Shown piece by piece: positions 47,786 through 56,550 of a DNA stretch of 64,000 nucleotides. Positions within the stretch are counted from its first letter, which is position 1; every line of letters starts with the position of its first letter. The stretch comes from Cellulophaga lytica DSM 7489. Lineage in GTDB: Bacteria > Bacteroidota > Bacteroidia > Flavobacteriales > Flavobacteriaceae. The stretch spans positions 2,159,501 through 2,223,500 of the forward strand of contig NC_015167.1 of the NCBI RefSeq assembly GCF_000190595.1, in the 5' to 3' direction. A program made the position numbers and the translations under genes. The notes under the pieces are model-generated. The model worked only from the letters and a program-made list of their open reading frames with translations, ran no database searches and was not told where the DNA came from.

Positions 47786-49075
47786 ATGAGTACTCAAAAA
47801 TTAGCAACAAACGCATTACACGCAGGTCACACTCCATCAGAAACAGCAGGTACAAGAGCAGTGCCTATTTATCAAACGTCGTCTTATGTTTTTAAAGATA
47901 CAGACCACGCAGCAAACTTATTTTCTTTATCAGAATTAGGATTTATTTACACGCGTTTAAACAATCCAACAAATCAAATATTACAAGACAGACTAGCAGC
48001 AGCAGAGGGTGGTGTAGGAGCAGTAGTATTTGCATCTGGTACAGCAGCAATTTCTACAGGTTTATTAACGCTTTTAAGAGCAGGAGACCACATTGTAGCA
48101 TCTAGCAGTTTGTACGGTGGTACATTTAATTTGTTAAATGTAACCTTACCAAGATTAGGTATTACAACTACTTTTGTAGATGCATCTAATCCAGAGAGTT
48201 TTGGTAAAGCAGTGAAAGAAAATACAAGAGCATTTTTTGTAGAGTCATTAGGAAATCCTAAGCTAGATGTTTTAGACTTAAAAGCAATTTCTAAAGAAGC
48301 AAAAGCAGCACAAGTGCCATTTATTGTAGATAATACAGTAGCATCACCAGCATTATTAAACCCAATAGAGCACGGTGCAAACTTGGTAATACACTCGCTA
48401 ACAAAATACATAGGCGGACAAGGAACTTCTTTAGGAGGTGCAATTGTAGACGCAGGTACTTTTGACTGGACAAATGGAAAGTTCCCAGAGTTTACAGAAC
48501 CATCTGCCGGGTACCACGGTTTGGTGTATAGTGAGGCTCTTGGTAATGCTGCATTTACGTATAAATTAATTTTAGAAGGTTTAAGAGATTTCGGAGGAGC
48601 TTTAAGTCCGTTTAATGCATTCCAAATTATACAAGGTTTAGAAACTTTACCAGTGCGTATAAAACAACATAGTGCAAACGCATTAGAATTGGCTACTTGG
48701 TTAGAGGGTAGAGATGAGGTTGCTTGGGTAAACTATCCAGGGTTAAAAAGCAATAAATACTATGACTTAGCTAAGGAGTACTTACCAAAAGGTCAAAGTG
48801 GCTTAGTTACATTTGGTGTAAAAGGTGGCTTTGAAGCTGCTAAAAAACTAACAGATGCCACTAAAATATTCTCTCTTTTAGCAAACATAGGAGATACAAA
48901 ATCTTTAATAATTCACCCAGCAAGTACAACGCATCAACAATTAACAGCAGAGCAGCAAGAGGCTGCAGGTGTTGGTCAAGATTTAATTCGTTTATCTGTT
49001 GGTTTAGAGGATATAGAAGATTTAAAGTTAGACTTAGAAGAGGCTTTTAAAGCTATATCTACAGTTACAGCTTAA
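47786..49075 (+). CDS. metY: O-acetylhomoserine sulfhydrylase (MetY type)
   Basis: A 429-residue PLP enzyme of the Cys/Met family that makes homocysteine from O-acetylhomoserine and sulfide. The PLP lysine is in VIHSLTKYIGGQGTSLGG; FASGTAAISTGLLTLLRAGDHI, YTRLNNPTNQILQDR and the C-terminal HPASTTHQQL are present. Length about 430 with an extra insert after the lysine (SAGYHGLVY) is typical of MetY rather than MetB. Under the SAM-I riboswitch, and directly upstream of the acetyltransferase-kinase-dehydrogenase fusion that makes its substrate. Confidence 0.92.
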   Translation: MSTQKLATNALHAGHTPSETAGTRAVPIYQTSSYVFKDTDHAANLFSLSELGFIYTRLNNPTNQILQDRLAAAEGGVGAVVFASGTAAISTGLLTLLRAGDHIVASSSLYGGTFNLLNVTLPRLGITTTFVDASNPESFGKAVKENTRAFFVESLGNPKLDVLDLKAISKEAKAAQVPFIVDNTVASPALLNPIEHGANLVIHSLTKYIGGQGTSLGGAIVDAGTFDWTNGKFPEFTEPSAGYHGLVYSEALGNAAFTYKLILEGLRDFGGALSPFNAFQIIQGLETLPVRIKQHSANALELATWLEGRDEVAWVNYPGLKSNKYYDLAKEYLPKGQSGLVTFGVKGGFEAAKKLTDATKIFSLLANIGDTKSLIIHPASTTHQQLTAEQQEAAGVGQDLIRLSVGLEDIEDLKLDLEEAFKAISTVTA

Positions 49076-49105
49076 TAAACTTACGTTCTCAAAATAAATT
49101 ACAAA

Positions 49106-49128
49106 TAACCTAATAATTATTTAGGTTA
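49106..49128. promoter_or_regulatory. inverted repeat upstream of the fusion gene (candidate operator)
   Basis: TAACCTAA (49106-49113) and TTAGGTTA (49121-49128) are perfect 8-bp inverted repeats with a 7-base spacer, 12 bp before the fusion gene start. Its inner 19 bases (49108-49126) have the form nCCTA-N9-TAGGn, also seen at 57850, suggesting a regulator site. It could also act as an RNA hairpin. Confidence 0.5.
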
Positions 49129-49140
49129 AAACAGCTTACT

Positions 49141-52100
49141 ATGTTGCATCATATCAAACTAAAAAAATATACAACGCTAAGTGGTAGCACACAAGATATA
49201 GACTTGTCATATCAGGTATTTGGAGCAGAATTGCACACCGCGCCAATTGTACTTGTAAATCACGCTTTAACAGGTAACTCTAATGTTTCTGGTGAAGATG
49301 GCTGGTGGTCTACACTAATAGGAGAAGGTAAATGTATAGACACCACAAAATACACGGTATTGTCTTTTAATATTCCTGGTAATGGTTTTGATGGCTTTAT
49401 TATAGAAAACTATAAAGATTTTGTAGCTAAAGATATTGCTCATTTGTTTTTATTAGGATTAAAAGAACTAAATATCAATTCGCTTTTTGCAATAATAGGA
49501 GGTTCTTTAGGAGGTGGTATTGCCTGGGAGATGGCTGCACTAAATCCAAAGTTAACTCAGCATTTAATTCCGGTTGCATCAGATTGGAAATCTACAGACT
49601 GGCTTATTGCAAACTGTCAAATTCAAGAACAGTTTTTGGTAAACTCTAAGCAACCTGTACATGATGCCCGTATGCACGCAATGTTATGCTACCGTACACC
49701 AGAATCTTTTAAGGCTCGTTTTAACCGAAGCACAAATGAAGAACAACAGTTATTTAATGTGGAAAGTTGGCTAACCCACCACGGTAAAAAATTGCAAGAG
49801 CGTTTTCAATTATCTGCATATAAGTTAATGAACCAGTTGTTAAAAACCATAGATATTACTAGAGATGGTAATGAGGCTTTTATTAACCTGCAAAATAGCA
49901 ACACATCTATACATATTGTAGGTGTAGATTCTGATTTGTTTTTTACAGCCAAAGAAAATAAAGATACCTTTAAACAACTGGCACAAGCTAATAGTAATGT
50001 TACCTATGGTGAAATACACTCACTACATGGTCATGATGCGTTTTTAATAGAGTTTGATCAGTTAGAGCAATTGCTAAATGGTATTTTTAATGATCATAAA
50101 AAACGAGAAGAACTTAAGGTAATTAAGTTTGGAGGTAAGTCTTTAGCTAACGGAGAAGGTGTATCTAACGTAGTTACTAAAATAGCTTCTAAAGTTGCTA
50201 ATTCTGAAAATATAGCGGTTGTGGTTTCTGCTCGCGGAGAATCTACAAATGTATTAGAACAATTGTTGGATTTAGCAGCAAGGGGAGAAGAGTATACTCT
50301 AGCTTTTAATGAGTTTAAAGCATATCAGCAAAATAGTTTAGCGTTAAATTTTTCTGAGGTATACACAGAAATTTTGCAAATTTTAGAAGGTGTTGCCTTG
50401 TTGGGTGATTATAGCTTAAAAATTAAAGATCAAGTTTTGGCATACGGAGAGTTGCTTTCTGCACAATATGTTGTAAAAGCACTTGCTAAAGAAGGTGTAA
50501 AAGCTGAGTTTATAGATTCTAGAAAAATAGTAAAAACTGATGCCAATTTTGGAAATGCAAACGTGTTAGAGGAGGTGTCTAAAGCTAAAACACAAAAATT
50601 AATTTCTAGTTTAGCTAGTAATGTTGTACCTGTTATTACAGGTTTTATTGGGTCTACAGAAGATGGTAAAACAACAACTTTAGGCAGAAACGGTAGTAAC
50701 TATTCTGCCTCTTTATTTGCCAACTTTTTAAATGCTGTAGAGTTACAGAGTTATACACACGTAGATGGTATTTTTACCGCTAATCCAGATTATGTTTCTG
50801 ATGCAAAACGTATAGAACAATTAAGCTATTCAGAGGCTAATGAACTGGCAAATTTTGGAGCAACTATTTTACACGCAAAAACCATAATTCCTTTATTAGA
50901 AAAAAATATTCCGTTACGTATTTTAAATACATTTAATGGTGATAATGAGGGAACATTAATTAGCGCAAAAACAACCAAAGAGGGTATAAAATCACTTTCT
51001 GTGATAGAAAATGTTGCTCTTGTAAACTTAGAAGGCCGTGGTTTGTTAGGTAAGGCTGGTATAGATGCACGAATATTTAAATCACTTGGCGATGAAAAAA
51101 TTAGTGTTAGTATTATTTCCCAAGGTTCATCAGAACGTGGTATTGGTTTGGTGGTAGATGCTGTAAGTGCAGATAAGGCAAAACAGGTTTTAGAGCGCGA
51201 GTTTGCATCAGATTTTTATTCTAAAGACATCAATCTAATTACAGTGCAAAAAGATGTTTCTGTAATATCTATTGTTGGTCAGGATTTAAGTACGTTTCAT
51301 AAACCATACAATGCATTAATAAAAAACCAAATTGTACCATTATTGTTTAATAATACGGTGTCTGGTAAAAACGTGAGTTTAGTGGTTAAAAAAGCTAGTT
51401 TGCACAAGGCTTTAAATGTAATGCACGGACAAATATTTGGTGTTGCTAAAAAAGTAAACATAGCTATTTTTGGTCACGGTACTGTTGGTGGTACATTAAT
51501 AGAACAGTTATTAAAATCTGCTAAAGCCATAGAAGAACGTAAAGGAATTAACCTTAATGTTTTTGCCGTTGCTAACTCTAAAAAAGTACTACTAAGTAAA
51601 AAAGGAATTGGAAAAGATTGGCCTACTACGTTAAATGAAAAAGGAAAATCCTATGAGCTTACAGATATTTTTGAGTATGCAGAAAAACATCATTTAGAAA
51701 ATTTAATAGCTATAGATAATACTGCAAATGAGGATTTTGTGGCTAATTATGTTGATTTGGTAGAAAATGGATTTGATCTAGTATCGTCTAACAAAATAGC
51801 AAATACTTTAGGTTTTGATTATTATAAAAACCTTAGAGACATATTAGCTAAAAACCAGAAGCAATATTTGTATGAGACTAATGTTGGTGCAGGTTTACCT
51901 TTAATAGATACTATTAAGTTATTGCACTTGTCGGGTGAAAATATTACTAGAATTAAAGGGGTGTTCTCCGGATCCTTAAGCTATATTTTTAATACGTATT
52001 CTGAAGCAGATGTACCTTTTTCTACAGTTTTAAAAGAGGCTATGGAAAATGGATATACTGAGCCAGACCCGCGTGAAGATTTATGTGGTAATGATGTTGG

Positions 52101-52524
52101 TAGAAAATTATTGATTTTAGCACGTGAGTTAGATTTAAGTAATGAATTTGCAGATATTAATATTCAAAATTTAATTCCGGAAGCATTAAGAGAAGGAAGC
52201 AAAACAGAATTTTTAAGTCAGTCTGATGCTTTAGATACGGCATTTTCTAAAATTAAGGCAGACCAAAAACCAAATCACGTTCTGCGTTATGTTGGTGATT
52301 TGCACGGTAATCTTCAAGAAGAAAAAGGAATTTTAGATGTAAAATTAGTGTCTGTTCCTAAAGAAAGTGCATTAGGACAAGTAAAAGGATCAGATTCTAT
52401 TATCGAAATTTATACCGAGTCTTATGGTGAAAATCCATTAGTAATACAAGGTGCAGGAGCAGGAGCCGCCGTAACCGCAAGAGGTGTTTTTGGAGATATT
52501 TTAAGAATAGCCGAGAAAGGATAG
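49141..52524 (+). CDS. homoserine O-acetyltransferase - aspartate kinase - homoserine dehydrogenase fusion
   Basis: One 1127-residue protein with three enzymes. About residues 1-320: MetX-type alpha/beta hydrolase that acetylates homoserine, with LVNHALTGNSNVSG, nucleophile elbow IIGGSLGGGIAW, acid in GVDSDLFF and His in SLHGHDAFLI. About 325-770: aspartate kinase (VIKFGGKSLANG, TTTLGRNGSNYSASL) followed by ACT-type regulatory regions. About 771-1127: homoserine dehydrogenase (IAIFGHGTVGGTLIEQLL, GAGLPLIDTI, NGYTEPDPREDLCGNDVGRK). It covers aspartate to O-acetylhomoserine except the Asd step. The usual ThrA lacks the acetyltransferase part. No stop or frame change was seen across the joins. 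Confidence 0.93.
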   Translation: MLHHIKLKKYTTLSGSTQDIDLSYQVFGAELHTAPIVLVNHALTGNSNVSGEDGWWSTLIGEGKCIDTTKYTVLSFNIPGNGFDGFIIENYKDFVAKDIAHLFLLGLKELNINSLFAIIGGSLGGGIAWEMAALNPKLTQHLIPVASDWKSTDWLIANCQIQEQFLVNSKQPVHDARMHAMLCYRTPESFKARFNRSTNEEQQLFNVESWLTHHGKKLQERFQLSAYKLMNQLLKTIDITRDGNEAFINLQNSNTSIHIVGVDSDLFFTAKENKDTFKQLAQANSNVTYGEIHSLHGHDAFLIEFDQLEQLLNGIFNDHKKREELKVIKFGGKSLANGEGVSNVVTKIASKVANSENIAVVVSARGESTNVLEQLLDLAARGEEYTLAFNEFKAYQQNSLALNFSEVYTEILQILEGVALLGDYSLKIKDQVLAYGELLSAQYVVKALAKEGVKAEFIDSRKIVKTDANFGNANVLEEVSKAKTQKLISSLASNVVPVITGFIGSTEDGKTTTLGRNGSNYSASLFANFLNAVELQSYTHVDGIFTANPDYVSDAKRIEQLSYSEANELANFGATILHAKTIIPLLEKNIPLRILNTFNGDNEGTLISAKTTKEGIKSLSVIENVALVNLEGRGLLGKAGIDARIFKSLGDEKISVSIISQGSSERGIGLVVDAVSADKAKQVLEREFASDFYSKDINLITVQKDVSVISIVGQDLSTFHKPYNALIKNQIVPLLFNNTVSGKNVSLVVKKASLHKALNVMHGQIFGVAKKVNIAIFGHGTVGGTLIEQLLKSAKAIEERKGINLNVFAVANSKKVLLSKKGIGKDWPTTLNEKGKSYELTDIFEYAEKHHLENLIAIDNTANEDFVANYVDLVENGFDLVSSNKIANTLGFDYYKNLRDILAKNQKQYLYETNVGAGLPLIDTIKLLHLSGENITRIKGVFSGSLSYIFNTYSEADVPFSTVLKEAMENGYTEPDPREDLCGNDVGRKLLILARELDLSNEFADINIQNLIPEALREGSKTEFLSQSDALDTAFSKIKADQKPNHVLRYVGDLHGNLQEEKGILDVKLVSVPKESALGQVKGSDSIIEIYTESYGENPLVIQGAGAGAAVTARGVFGDILRIAEKG

Positions 52525-52648
52525 ACTTTGTATAGAAACTGGAGATAAGAGAGAAGGGGTAAGAAAATAGGACATAGAGAATAGAGTAAAGAAAAAAGAA
52601 TATAGCGATAATGGCTAATAGCAGATAGTCAAGAATAAAAGAAATACT

Positions 52649-53812
52649 ATGGATAATAAATTTGAAACTAACGCAATACGTACACAAATAGAGCGCTCTC
52701 AGTTTTTAGAGCATTCGGCACCTTTATACTTAACATCTAGTTACGTTTTTGAGGATGCAGAAGATATGCGTGCATCTTTTGCAGAGGAAAAAGATAGAAA
52801 TATCTACTCTAGATATTCTAATCCTAATACGTCAGAATTTATAGAAAAAATATGCAAAATGGAAGGAGCCGAGGCTGGCTTTGCTTTTGCTTCTGGTATG
52901 GCTGCTGTGTTTTCAACTTTTGCTGCGTTAGTAGAGAGCGGAGATCATATTATATCATCTAAAAGTATATTTGGCTCTACACATAGTTTATTTGTTAACT
53001 TTTTCCCCAAATGGAACGTGACCACAAGTTATTTTGACGCTCATAATTTAGAAGGTATTGAGGCTTTAATCACTCCAAAAACTAAAATTTTATATGCCGA
53101 GTCACCTACTAATCCGGCTGTAGATATTTTAGATTTAGAAGTACTAGGTGTTATTGCAAAAAAACACAATCTTATTTTAATTATTGATAACTGTTTTGCA
53201 TCGCCCTATTTACAACAACCTATAAAGTTTGGTGCAGATTTGGTGATACATTCTGGGACAAAATTAATAGATGGTCAAGGTCGTGTTTTAGCAGGTATAA
53301 CGGTTGGAAGTGCAGATTTAATAGATAAGGTTTATCGTTTTTCTAGAATATCAGGGCCTGCATTGTCTCCTTTTAACGCGTGGGTATTGTCTAAAAGCTT
53401 AGAAACGTTAGCGATAAGAGTAGACAGGCATTCTGAAAATGCATTGAAGTTAGCCGAATATCTAGAGGCACACCCAAAAGTAAACTGGGTAAAATACCCT
53501 TTTTTAAAGTCGCACCCACAATACAAAGTAGCTAAAAAACAAATGAAAGCAGGTGGTTGTATTGTTGCTTTTGAAGTAAAAGGAGGTTTGCAAGCAGGCC
53601 AAGAATTTTTTAATGCAATTAAGTTGTTATCGCTTTCTGCAAACCTAGGTGATTCTAGAAGTATTGTAACTCACCCTGCATCTACAACGCATAGCAAACT
53701 TGCAGCAGAAGATAGAGTAGCTGTGGGTATTACAGATGGTACGGTTAGAGTTTCTGTAGGTTTAGAACATATAGATGATATTATTGCAGATATAAAGCAA
53801 GCATTGGGGTAA
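52649..53812 (+). CDS. metZ: O-succinylhomoserine sulfhydrylase / cystathionine gamma-synthase-like PLP enzyme
   Basis: A 387-residue PLP enzyme: ETNAIRTQIERSQFLEHSAPLYLTSS-type start (EHSAPLYLTSSYVF), YSRYSNPNTSEFIEKIC, PLP lysine in LVIHSGTKLIDGQGRVLAG, and HPASTTHSKL. The IDGQGRVLAG sequence after the lysine is typical of the MetZ subgroup; a cystathionine gamma-synthase role is also possible. It is a paralogue of MetY two genes upstream. The spacer 52525-52648 is a purine-rich tract with no site I can name. Confidence 0.85.
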   Translation: MDNKFETNAIRTQIERSQFLEHSAPLYLTSSYVFEDAEDMRASFAEEKDRNIYSRYSNPNTSEFIEKICKMEGAEAGFAFASGMAAVFSTFAALVESGDHIISSKSIFGSTHSLFVNFFPKWNVTTSYFDAHNLEGIEALITPKTKILYAESPTNPAVDILDLEVLGVIAKKHNLILIIDNCFASPYLQQPIKFGADLVIHSGTKLIDGQGRVLAGITVGSADLIDKVYRFSRISGPALSPFNAWVLSKSLETLAIRVDRHSENALKLAEYLEAHPKVNWVKYPFLKSHPQYKVAKKQMKAGGCIVAFEVKGGLQAGQEFFNAIKLLSLSANLGDSRSIVTHPASTTHSKLAAEDRVAVGITDGTVRVSVGLEHIDDIIADIKQALG

Positions 53813-53910
53813 GTTGTAGTAATAAAGTATATATTTAGGCTTTTATAATAAGGGTTTAATTTAAAAATAGTTAGCTTAAAATCAGCACTTTTTTAAATCC
53901 CAATTTTGCC

Positions 53911-53918
53911 TATCTTTG
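53911..53918 (+). promoter_or_regulatory. -7 box overlapping the start of the Rrf2 gene
   Basis: TATCTTTG fits TAnnTTTG and ends only 4 bp before the ATG (53923). If used, the mRNA would begin at or next to the start codon (leaderless). A partial dyad GCCTATCTTTGTACTATGC (53908-53926) overlaps it. Confidence 0.5.
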
Positions 53919-53922
53919 TACT

Positions 53923-54330
53923 ATGCTATCCAAAAAAACCAAATACGGGCTTAAGGCCTTAACTTATTTAGCTCAAAAAGAAGATAGGAATCCGGTTCCT
54001 ATTGGAGAAATTGCGCAACAAAATAACATATCTCAAAAATTTTTAGAGAGTATTTTATTAATGCTTCGTAGAACAGGAGTTTTGTCTTCTAAAAAAGGCA
54101 AAGGTGGTGGTTATTACTTAATTAAAGAGCCATCAGAAATTTTAATGACAGATGTTATTAGAGTGTTAGAAGGGCCTATTGCAATGGTACCTTGTGTAAG
54201 TTTAAATTTTTATGAAAAGTGTGACGACTGCCCAGATGAGGGTACTTGTTCTGTTCACAAGCTAATGCTAAAAGTAAGAGACAGTGCTTTAGAAATCTAT
54301 AAAAACACCACTCTTAGTAACCTTATTTAA
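53923..54330 (+). CDS. Rrf2-family transcription regulator with four cysteines
   Basis: A 135-residue winged-helix regulator. The N-terminus MLSKKTKYGLKALTYLA and the recognition region AQQNNISQKFLESILLMLRR are standard for Rrf2 (IscR, CymR, NsrR). In the effector part, C91, C100, C103 and C109 plus H112 (PCVSLNFYEKCDDCPDEGTC) could hold an Fe-S cluster as in IscR, giving a redox or sulfur sensor. It sits between the methionine genes and the sulfate-reduction genes and is the natural candidate to control them. Target sites are inference (see operator entries). Confidence 0.9.
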   Translation: MLSKKTKYGLKALTYLAQKEDRNPVPIGEIAQQNNISQKFLESILLMLRRTGVLSSKKGKGGGYYLIKEPSEILMTDVIRVLEGPIAMVPCVSLNFYEKCDDCPDEGTCSVHKLMLKVRDSALEIYKNTTLSNLI

Positions 54331-54437
54331 AAGTCTATATTCTTTTTTTGTTTTTAACTGTATAACAGGGCAATTATTCTATTGTGTTCTGTTACAGATA
54401 CTTCATATTCATCAAAAAAACTTCTTATTTTTTATTA

Positions 54438-54456
54438 ATCTACTAAAACCATAGGA
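54438..54456. promoter_or_regulatory. candidate operator upstream of the sulfate-reduction genes
   Basis: ATCTACTAAAACCATAGGA matches the site at 57850 (TCCTATTAAATCCATAGGA) at 14 of 19 positions. The right half TAGG is intact, the left half TCTA is one base off CCTA. It lies about 40 bp upstream of the -7 box at 54495, a position that would suit an activator. Confidence 0.45.
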
Positions 54457-54494
54457 TTTATGCGTTTTTTAACAGTTACTATCATTAAAAGTTT

Positions 54495-54502
54495 TACATT
54501 TG
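54495..54502 (+). promoter_or_regulatory. -7 box upstream of the sulfate-reduction genes
   Basis: TACATTTG fits TAnnTTTG and lies 40 bp upstream of the ATG at 54543. No good -33 element, which would suit an activated promoter. Confidence 0.5.
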
Positions 54503-54542
54503 TAATTCCTACTAATTAAATAGGGTATTAAAAATTAAGTAA

Positions 54543-54806
54543 ATGATTGCTGATCAATTGATTTTAAATAAAGAAACTTCTAAAGGAAGTTACAAGTCAG
54601 ACAAACAGTCAGAGAGTCCTAAAAGGAGCATAGTAAAGTCTATTAGCTGGAGAGTAGTGGGTACAATAGACACTGTTTTAATTTCTTGGTTTGTTACAGG
54701 AACTTTAAAATTAGCATTCTCTATAGGTTTAATAGAATTAGTTACAAAAATGGTATTGTATTTTTTTCACGAACGTGTTTGGAATTCAATTAAGTGGGGT
54801 AAATAA
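54543..54806 (+). CDS. DUF2061 small membrane protein
   Basis: An 87-residue protein: a polar, charged first 35 residues, then the DUF2061 domain RSIVKSISWRVVGTIDTVLISWFVTGTLKLAFSIG, LIELVTKMVLYFFHERVWNSIKWG. Two membrane segments are likely. The family is found beside sulfate-assimilation genes in Bacteroidota as I recall, but its role is unknown. It is the first gene of the cysHDN unit, 18 bp before cysH. Confidence 0.85.
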   Translation: MIADQLILNKETSKGSYKSDKQSESPKRSIVKSISWRVVGTIDTVLISWFVTGTLKLAFSIGLIELVTKMVLYFFHERVWNSIKWGK

Positions 54807-54824
54807 CATATAAGTATAGTAAAG

Positions 54825-55448
54825 ATGAGTTTTACAGAAGATATCATAAAAAATTTAAATGCTCAGTTTAGAGGTATTCCGCCAGAAGAAATAATTTCTT
54901 GGGCTGTAGAATATGCAAAAAATGCTGTAATAACCACCAATTTTAGACCTTATGAGGTTGCTATATTAAATGCAGTAACAGCAATTAAAAAGGATATTCC
55001 TGTTATTTGGTGTGACACTGGTTATAATACACCAAATACATATAAACATGCAGAAGAGTTAATTTCTACACTAGATTTAAACGTAAAACTATATGTGCCT
55101 TTACAAACAAGTGCACACAGAGATGCTGTAATGGGAATACCATCTATAGAAGATCCAAAACATAAAGAGTTTACAGAGCAAGTTAAGTTAGAGCCTTTTA
55201 AAAGAGCTATGGCAGAACACAAGCCAGATGTATGGTTTACTAACTTAAGAAAAGGCCAAACGGCACTTAGAGATTCACTAGGAATTTTAAGCTTAAGCAA
55301 AGACGGAATTTTAAAAGTAAGTCCGTTTTACCACTGGTCAGATGTGCAGTTAGATGCATATTTAGCAGAACGTAATTTACCAAACGAACATAAATATTTT
55401 GATCCTACTAAGGTATTAGAAAATAGAGAGTGTGGTTTGCACACTTAG
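54825..55448 (+). CDS. cysH: phosphoadenylyl-/adenylyl-sulfate reductase CysH
   Basis: A 207-residue thiol-dependent reductase that reduces activated sulfate to sulfite. It has the PP-loop-like fold with VIWCDTGYNTPNTYKHAEE and the C-terminal catalytic ENRECGLHT. The CC...CxxC cysteines that hold the Fe-S cluster of APS reductases are absent (only two cysteines in the whole protein), so by sequence it is the PAPS type. Yet no APS kinase gene (cysC) is in the window and CysN has no CysC domain. It overlaps the GTG start frame of cysD by 17 bp. Confidence 0.9.
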   Translation: MSFTEDIIKNLNAQFRGIPPEEIISWAVEYAKNAVITTNFRPYEVAILNAVTAIKKDIPVIWCDTGYNTPNTYKHAEELISTLDLNVKLYVPLQTSAHRDAVMGIPSIEDPKHKEFTEQVKLEPFKRAMAEHKPDVWFTNLRKGQTALRDSLGILSLSKDGILKVSPFYHWSDVQLDAYLAERNLPNEHKYFDPTKVLENRECGLHT

Positions 55449-56439
55449 AATAAAGAGGATTAAAAAAGATATAAAACAAAACACCAATATTTTGGAAACA
55501 TTGATAAAAGATACAAAATCACAAACAACAACCAATGCCTCTTTAGAAGGATTGGGTAATGCTTTGGAGAACGAAGCTATTTACATTTTTAGAGAAGTAG
55601 TAGCGCAGTTTGAAAAACCTGTTTTGTTGTTTTCTGGCGGAAAAGATAGTATTACTCTAGTACGTTTGGCACAAAAAGCATTTTGGCCGGCTAAAATACC
55701 TTTTCCTTTAATGCATATAGATACAGGTCATAATTTCCCTGAGACTATAGAGTTTAGAGATAAATTGGTTAAAGAATTGGGTGTGGAGCTTATTGTAAGA
55801 AATGTACAAGATTCTATAGACCAAGGTAAAGTAGTAGAAGAAACTGGTAAGTATGCAAGTAGAAATATGCTGCAAACTACAACCTTATTAGATGCTATAG
55901 AAGAGTTTAAGTTTGATGCCTGTATTGGTGGTGCTCGTAGAGATGAAGAAAAAGCAAGAGCTAAAGAACGTATTTTTTCAGTTCGTGATGATTTTGGACA
56001 ATGGGATGAAAAGAATCAGCGACCAGAATTGTTTGATATGTTAAACGGTACTATAGAAATAGGTCAAAATGTACGTGTTTTTCCTATTAGCAACTGGACA
56101 GAGTTAGATGTGTGGAGCTATATTCAGAAAGAACAAATTGAAATTCCATCAATCTATTTTGCACACAAAAGAAATATCTTTTTAAGAGATGGCTTAATCT
56201 GGTCTGCAGAAGATGATGTTGTTTTTAGAGCAGAAGATGAGGTTGTAGAAGAACGTTGGGTGAGGTTTAGAACTGTTGGTGATATGTCTTGTACAGCAGC
56301 AGTGTTATCTAAAGCAGATTCTATAGATAAAGTAGTAGAGGAAATTAGAGATTCTAAAATATCTGAACGTGGTGCACGTATAGATGATAAACGTTCTGAA
56401 GCTGCAATGGAAAAAAGAAAACAACAAGGGTACTTTTAA
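55432..56439 (+). CDS. cysD: sulfate adenylyltransferase small subunit CysD
   Basis: CysD makes APS from sulfate and ATP with CysN. The PP-loop LLFSGGKDSITLVRLA, FPLMHIDTGHNFPE, GGARRDEEKARAKERIFS and DFGQWDEKNQRPELF are all present; length about 305-335. The start is unclear: a GTG at 55432 (within cysH) or TTG codons at 55492 and 55501; no ATG lies before the conserved region, so a rare start codon is used. Typical CysD begins about 15 residues before EAIYIFREV, which favours the TTG codons. Confidence 0.93.
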   Translation: MVCTLRIKRIKKDIKQNTNILETLIKDTKSQTTTNASLEGLGNALENEAIYIFREVVAQFEKPVLLFSGGKDSITLVRLAQKAFWPAKIPFPLMHIDTGHNFPETIEFRDKLVKELGVELIVRNVQDSIDQGKVVEETGKYASRNMLQTTTLLDAIEEFKFDACIGGARRDEEKARAKERIFSVRDDFGQWDEKNQRPELFDMLNGTIEIGQNVRVFPISNWTELDVWSYIQKEQIEIPSIYFAHKRNIFLRDGLIWSAEDDVVFRAEDEVVEERWVRFRTVGDMSCTAAVLSKADSIDKVVEEIRDSKISERGARIDDKRSEAAMEKRKQQGYF

Positions 56440-56550
56440 AAAGTACAGACTACTTAGTCTAAAGTATATAAGTTAAAAAAGAAGTTTAAAACATAAAAGT
56501 AAGAGTAGCAAAGTCTTTGTACTTGCAACTTTATACTTAATACACATAAA

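Noticed and set aside
52525-52648. Possible regulatory element in the purine-rich spacer
   Set aside because: It is a low-complexity AGA/ATAG-rich tract with no stem, promoter box or riboswitch motif that I can support.
56447-56460. Perfect palindrome AGACTACTTAGTCT before cysN as an Rrf2 site
   Set aside because: It does not fit the CCTA-N9-TAGG spacing of the other sites; it may be chance in an AT-rich spacer.
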